A DNA stretch of 16,299 nt from Nanobdellota archaeon (GTDB taxonomy: Archaea; Nanobdellota; Nanobdellia; SCGC-AAA011-G17; JAFCDX01): assembly GCA_018816585.1 (NCBI GenBank), contig JAHIVQ010000071.1, positions 1 to 16,299 on the forward strand, in the 5' to 3' direction. Shown here piece by piece: positions 12,568-16,299 of this stretch. The notes beneath the pieces are model-generated. The model ran no database searches. It was given only the letters and a program-made list of their open reading frames with translations, and was not told where the DNA came from. Every line of letters begins with the position of its first letter. Position 1 is the stretch's first letter. A program made the position numbers and the translations under genes.

Positions 12568-14556
12568 TTATCTCTGCGAAATTCTCTTGATTTCTCTGGC
12601 CAATAATAAAATTCCTACTACTAATAAGATTATGAATAGAGATAAAAATACTAATTCAACTACAGACAACCAATCAACACTAGTTTCATTACTTTCATCA
12701 AGTAAAACTTCTGATGTATCATTATTCAATATTGTTATTGTCTTGTATTCTATATCTGAAGTATAACCATTAGATAACTTAATTCTTAAATTATATAATC
12801 CTGATTTTGTGTCTTCTGGTATTTGAATATCTATTAATTGGTATTTATTACTACCTTGAGACAAAGTTATTGTTGAAGATGATTTTGTTAAACCTAATTC
12901 AGTTAATAATACATTTAGTATAATATTACTTTCAGTATAATCTCCATTATTTAATAATTCTACATTTAAACTTATAATATCTCCAGGATAAAATATTTGA
13001 TTATCTAGTGAAACATGTGCTATTGATAGGCTATGTATATTATACTGATCTTCTGTTGTAGTAGTATTTTTACTAACCTTTATTATTATTCCTTTAGTTA
13101 TTGTATTACCTAGATTGTCTGTTACTTCAAGTTCAACATTATAAGTTCCAGATTTATTAAATATATGAGTAGGATCTGACTGTGTTGAATGAGAACCATC
13201 ATCAAAATCCCAGTAGTATGTAAATGGGCTATTTCCAGATACATCTGAACTAAATTCAACTTTTAAAGGTGCTGTTCCATTAAGAGGGTCTGCATCTATT
13301 GTTAATTGTAATGTAATATTAGTATTATTAACTAAATTAACAGTTACTATTGCATTATCAGTGCTTTGTGCACCATTATTATCTGTTACTATTAAAGTTA
13401 CATTATAAATTCCTGCATTTAAATAAGCATGATTAACTATTTCTCCAGAACTTAAATTACCATCTCCGAAATTCCATATATAACTGATTATTGTACCATC
13501 TGGATCATATGAATTATTTCCATTAAATAAAATATTTTGACTAACATTAGTAGTCACATCAGGACCAGCATTTGCCACTGGATTCTGGTTAGCAGTACAA
13601 TTATTTACTGTAACTACTAAATTATCCTGACTTTGTAATCCATCATTATCTGTAATTAATAGTGTTGCAGTATAATTTCCAGGATTAGTATAAATATGAT
13701 TTAGTATTGAACCACTTAGTATATTACCATCTCCAAAATTCCATATATAACTGATTATTGTACCATCTGGATCATATGAACTAGAACCATCAAAAACAAC
13801 ACTATTGCCTGCACATACATTTCTATCTGGACCTGCTATAGCAACAGGCGGTTCTAAAAGAGTATTTGTAAATACATTTAAGCTTGCATCTCTTTGTGAT
13901 AAAATAGTATTAGCACACATTTCATCAGTTACATTAGTTATAATTCTTAGTGTATAAATTCCATTTAATAAACTTGTATCTTGATTGAAGTTTACATTAC
14001 TGACACTATTCATATATATACTCAAATCCTGTGTTGATTCTTGTACAATAGTATTATTCTGCAATAATTGTAGTGTTACTTTTGTATCTGCATCAAAAAA
14101 ATCTGAATAAGCAGAAGGCCTATAATTAGGTGTTCCTGGAGCAGCATTACTAAATGCACTTGCTACAAGTACACTAACATTTAAGTCAGTTCCTTGATTT
14201 ATATAATTATCAGAGAACAAGCCTAAAATATTAGCCTGGCAATTATTTTTCTTTTCAAAGTTATAAGTATTTATTCCTGTGTATTTATTTATTATAAATC
14301 CTTTTGCTAAATATCCTTGTTTAAAGATATATTCAGCATAGTAATCATTTGTATTATAATTAAAAGTATAAGTATTTCCATTTACATGCTGTTCTGATGC
14401 TAAAGTTGGATTTGAACATGTGCTGTCTGAATGACAATTGTAAAATTGAACATTAAAATCATTTTGATTCATTTTTATTGTATCTGAGAAAGCTGTAGCT
14501 GATACACTAGTTAAAAGCAATACAAATATAATTAGTAATTTAGCTAAAAACTTCAT
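12568..14556 (-). CDS. PKD-repeat surface protein with C-terminal anchor
   Basis: A 662-residue protein. Residues 1-21 are a signal peptide (KFLAKLLIIFVLLLTSVSA). A unique N-terminal region runs to about 230 and contains cysteines. Three PKD domains follow at about 233-317, 324-409 and 415-495, each with its hallmark (YIWNFGDGN twice, YYWDFDDGS once) and a closing NYTATLLITDNDG-type strand. A CARDB-like domain spans about 505-620 (LDNQIFYPGDIISLNVELLN). A membrane helix at about 634-655 and the short tail EIKRISQR end the protein. PKD domains act in cell-surface adhesion and spacing. PKD1 and PKD2 share 53 nt that are nearly identical at DNA level. Its ATG overlaps the upstream stop (ATGA at 14556-14553), so it is translated with the preceding gene. 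N-x-S/T sites are very frequent. Confidence 0.88.
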   Translation of the reverse strand: MKFLAKLLIIFVLLLTSVSATAFSDTIKMNQNDFNVQFYNCHSDSTCSNPTLASEQHVNGNTYTFNYNTNDYYAEYIFKQGYLAKGFIINKYTGINTYNFEKKNNCQANILGLFSDNYINQGTDLNVSVLVASAFSNAAPGTPNYRPSAYSDFFDADTKVTLQLLQNNTIVQESTQDLSIYMNSVSNVNFNQDTSLLNGIYTLRIITNVTDEMCANTILSQRDASLNVFTNTLLEPPVAIAGPDRNVCAGNSVVFDGSSSYDPDGTIISYIWNFGDGNILSGSILNHIYTNPGNYTATLLITDNDGLQSQDNLVVTVNNCTANQNPVANAGPDVTTNVSQNILFNGNNSYDPDGTIISYIWNFGDGNLSSGEIVNHAYLNAGIYNVTLIVTDNNGAQSTDNAIVTVNLVNNTNITLQLTIDADPLNGTAPLKVEFSSDVSGNSPFTYYWDFDDGSHSTQSDPTHIFNKSGTYNVELEVTDNLGNTITKGIIIKVSKNTTTTEDQYNIHSLSIAHVSLDNQIFYPGDIISLNVELLNNGDYTESNIILNVLLTELGLTKSSSTITLSQGSNKYQLIDIQIPEDTKSGLYNLRIKLSNGYTSDIEYKTITILNNDTSEVLLDESNETSVDWLSVVELVFLSLFIILLVVGILLLAREIKRISQR
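13460..13779 (-). repeat. Near-identical PKD-encoding DNA repeat
   Basis: The 53-nt segments 13460-13512 and 13727-13779 differ at one base only (13468/13735) and lie 267 nt apart, one PKD domain. They encode the SYDPDGTIISYIWNFGDG strands. The flanking domain sequence is much more divergent, which points to recent gene conversion or local duplication. Confidence 0.75.
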
Positions 14557-16299
14557 TGTGGGATATTGCCCCCGGTTTTTGTACCATTAGAAATAATCTG
14601 TAATAATTGTTCGTGATCTATTGGCATATTAGCAAGGCTATTACCAGTGTAATAATATAATAAAGCACCTATAGGTATACCAGCTGCAAAACCTTTAGCT
14701 TTTTCTTTCATAAGATTTGCAACAACTTCCACTATAACTGCATCTATATCTTCTACATTACCATTTTTATCAGTTCCAACTAAATTATATAAATATAAAT
14801 TTCCAGATAAATTATCATAAGCCCCAACTTTACTTTGATTATAAGGGAATACTACTTTTCCATCAAGATTAGAACCTTCAGCATATAATTTTCCTTTATC
14901 TGTAATCTTGAATCTATTTTTATCTAATTTTGATTGTTTTAAATTAACTTTATCAAGTACAAGTTCTCCATTCTTTCCAAAACCACTTATCTTGTATAAT
15001 TGTGGAGTATAAGTTATACTGTCTGTATTATTAACTTCTAATTCAAGTGAATTACCTTGATGCAATCTTACATAAGGAATATAATTTCTGTTTTCTTCTT
15101 CCAACATCTGATTTAAAGTTTTTTGCCCTTTGTATGCTGGTTCTTCAACAACATTTACTCTCTTTCTTAAGAAAGGTTTTACTCTAATTTCACCATTAAA
15201 TTTATCTTTATTGTATAATAATTCTTCAAGTGTTTTTTTAGGCAAGTTAGCACTTAAATTTCCAATTGCATTTAACTTAATTTCTGGTTTTTCAACATTG
15301 AATATAAGAATGTCTTGTTCTGTTGGATATTTGGTTGTTCCAACAATTAAAGAGTATTCTCCTGGTTCTCTAAACTCAAGAGTTAAATTTTTATCATCAG
15401 AACTTAAGGTATGTAAAACATTGCCTCTTATATCTTCTGGTTCTATAGAATAATTCTCTTTAATAGTATTATCTTTTTCATCAAGATAAATATTACACTG
15501 TTTAGGTTCACTAATAGTTATTTCTCCGTATTTATCTTCTGGCATTTTATTACCAAAAACATTAGTGTAAGAATTAACTGTTCCACAATTTGTTCTTAAG
15601 TGATACTCATTATTTATATTTTCAACTACTTTATATTCAGGTATTTCACTTGTAGTTTCTGTAACCTTGTGATTTTGTGTTTTATTTTCTTGACTCTCTT
15701 GAGTTTCATCAATATCATTTTGAAGATTATTTTCATTTTGTAAATTAGAATGATTTGTAATTATTGGAATTTTTGATTGATTTACAATATCATATAAAGT
15801 TGGTTTAGTTTCTTTACTAACTTGATTATTCTTTTTATTAGAATATTGTTTAGATTCTGCTCTTTTTACAGGGAATGATGCAAGTCTTTCTGTATAACCT
15901 TCTTTAACATTGTCACACAAAACAGCAACATATAAATTATCAACATCATTTCCATTTGTTTTAATAGTAGCATGATTTCCATCTATATCCCCTATATATT
16001 CACTTGAATAAGCTGCTTTTCCATCAGTACTGTAACCAAATAAAGCAGGAACCAAATTACATTGGTTTGTATCAGCATAATTAAAAGCTTGTTTTGATAT
16101 TCCAAACTCTACAAGACCATCATCTTTAATTATATTATTAATTGTTGCTTCCTCAGAAAAATGCTTTTTTCCATCTTTTACATAAGTACATTCAGGACAA
16201 CTAGCATCGCTATCAGAGTACGCAGAACCATCATATTTGTTTTGACCTGGAGATCTTACAAACACTTCATAATTATTTGTTTCTTGGGTATTTTTACTA
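14553..16299 (-). CDS. Large exported-type protein, start beyond right window edge
   Basis: The frame is open to the window end; the GTG at 16265 is only an internal candidate, since 11 more codons without a stop lie upstream (SKNTQETNNYE). At least 581 residues are visible. The left part includes a Cys pair (CPECTY) and a beta-rich region, then a Gln/Asn/Glu-rich linker encoded at about 15640-15830. Further beta-rich segments follow (GEITISEPKQCNIYLDEKD, REPGEYSLIVGTTKYPTEQD). A hydrophobic segment near the C-terminus (GFAAGIPIGALLYYYTG, about 14640-14700) may be a membrane helix or glycine-rich anchor. Its stop overlaps the ATG of the PKD-repeat gene, so the two form an operon. I recognise no family; a surface protein acting with the PKD protein is inferred. 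Confidence 0.75.
   Translation of the reverse strand, partial: SKNTQETNNYEVFVRSPGQNKYDGSAYSDSDASCPECTYVKDGKKHFSEEATINNIIKDDGLVEFGISKQAFNYADTNQCNLVPALFGYSTDGKAAYSSEYIGDIDGNHATIKTNGNDVDNLYVAVLCDNVKEGYTERLASFPVKRAESKQYSNKKNNQVSKETKPTLYDIVNQSKIPIITNHSNLQNENNLQNDIDETQESQENKTQNHKVTETTSEIPEYKVVENINNEYHLRTNCGTVNSYTNVFGNKMPEDKYGEITISEPKQCNIYLDEKDNTIKENYSIEPEDIRGNVLHTLSSDDKNLTLEFREPGEYSLIVGTTKYPTEQDILIFNVEKPEIKLNAIGNLSANLPKKTLEELLYNKDKFNGEIRVKPFLRKRVNVVEEPAYKGQKTLNQMLEEENRNYIPYVRLHQGNSLELEVNNTDSITYTPQLYKISGFGKNGELVLDKVNLKQSKLDKNRFKITDKGKLYAEGSNLDGKVVFPYNQSKVGAYDNLSGNLYLYNLVGTDKNGNVEDIDAVIVEVVANLMKEKAKGFAAGIPIGALLYYYTGNSLANMPIDHEQLLQIISNGTKTGGNIPQ

Noticed and set aside
1..16299. CRISPR array or insertion sequence
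   Set aside because: No regularly spaced repeats and no transposase-like protein are present on either strand.

Overview
The window (about 30% G+C) looks like a chromosome fragment of an archaeon, most likely a small-genome DPANN lineage of the Woesearchaeota/Pacearchaeota kind. The pointers are archaeal TATA boxes 20-35 nt before starts, an archaeal/eukaryal-type initiator tRNA with bulge-helix-bulge introns, an SMC protein, an archaeal-type RNase HII, and many single-membrane-anchored Ig-like surface proteins. The lineage call is inference; no rRNA is present.

Layout. 1-2699 (+): three envelope genes, the first cut by the window edge. 2753-2929 (+): a 58-residue helical protein. 3010-3121 (+): initiator tRNA-Met interrupted by two tiny introns at non-canonical sites (4/5 and 53/54). 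3103-3864 (-): a LAGLIDADG endonuclease whose last codons run antisense into the tRNA 3' end. 4041-5179 (+): an HTH-nucleotidyltransferase/HEPN pair behind a palindromic operator-like array. 5181-5843 (+): RNase HII. 5899-8661 (+): a short SMC ATPase. 8662-9387 (-): a membrane-anchored exported protein whose stop codon abuts that of SMC. 9475-10081 (-): a DUF4258-like toxin/zinc-finger-AbrB antitoxin pair. 10179-11167 (-): a diversity-generating retroelement (DGR) target gene with its variable repeat (VR) and a separate template repeat (TR). 11201-16299 (-): three large exported proteins (S-layer-like, PKD-repeat, and one running off the right edge).

The main discovery is the DGR. The 90-nt TR (10179-10268) and the VR forming codons 204-233 of the 239-residue target differ at 15 positions, and all 15 are adenines of the TR read on the minus strand (15 of 25 adenines changed, 0 of 65 other bases). 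No reverse transcriptase or Avd-like gene is in the window; the place 3' of the TR, where the reverse transcriptase often lies, holds the toxin-antitoxin pair instead. This is therefore a TR/VR cassette that must be served in trans or is a relic. The second discovery is the initiator tRNA: both introns can be placed to the nucleotide because each lies in a textbook 3-nt bulge/4-bp helix/3-nt bulge motif, and removing them gives a perfect 75-nt cloverleaf.
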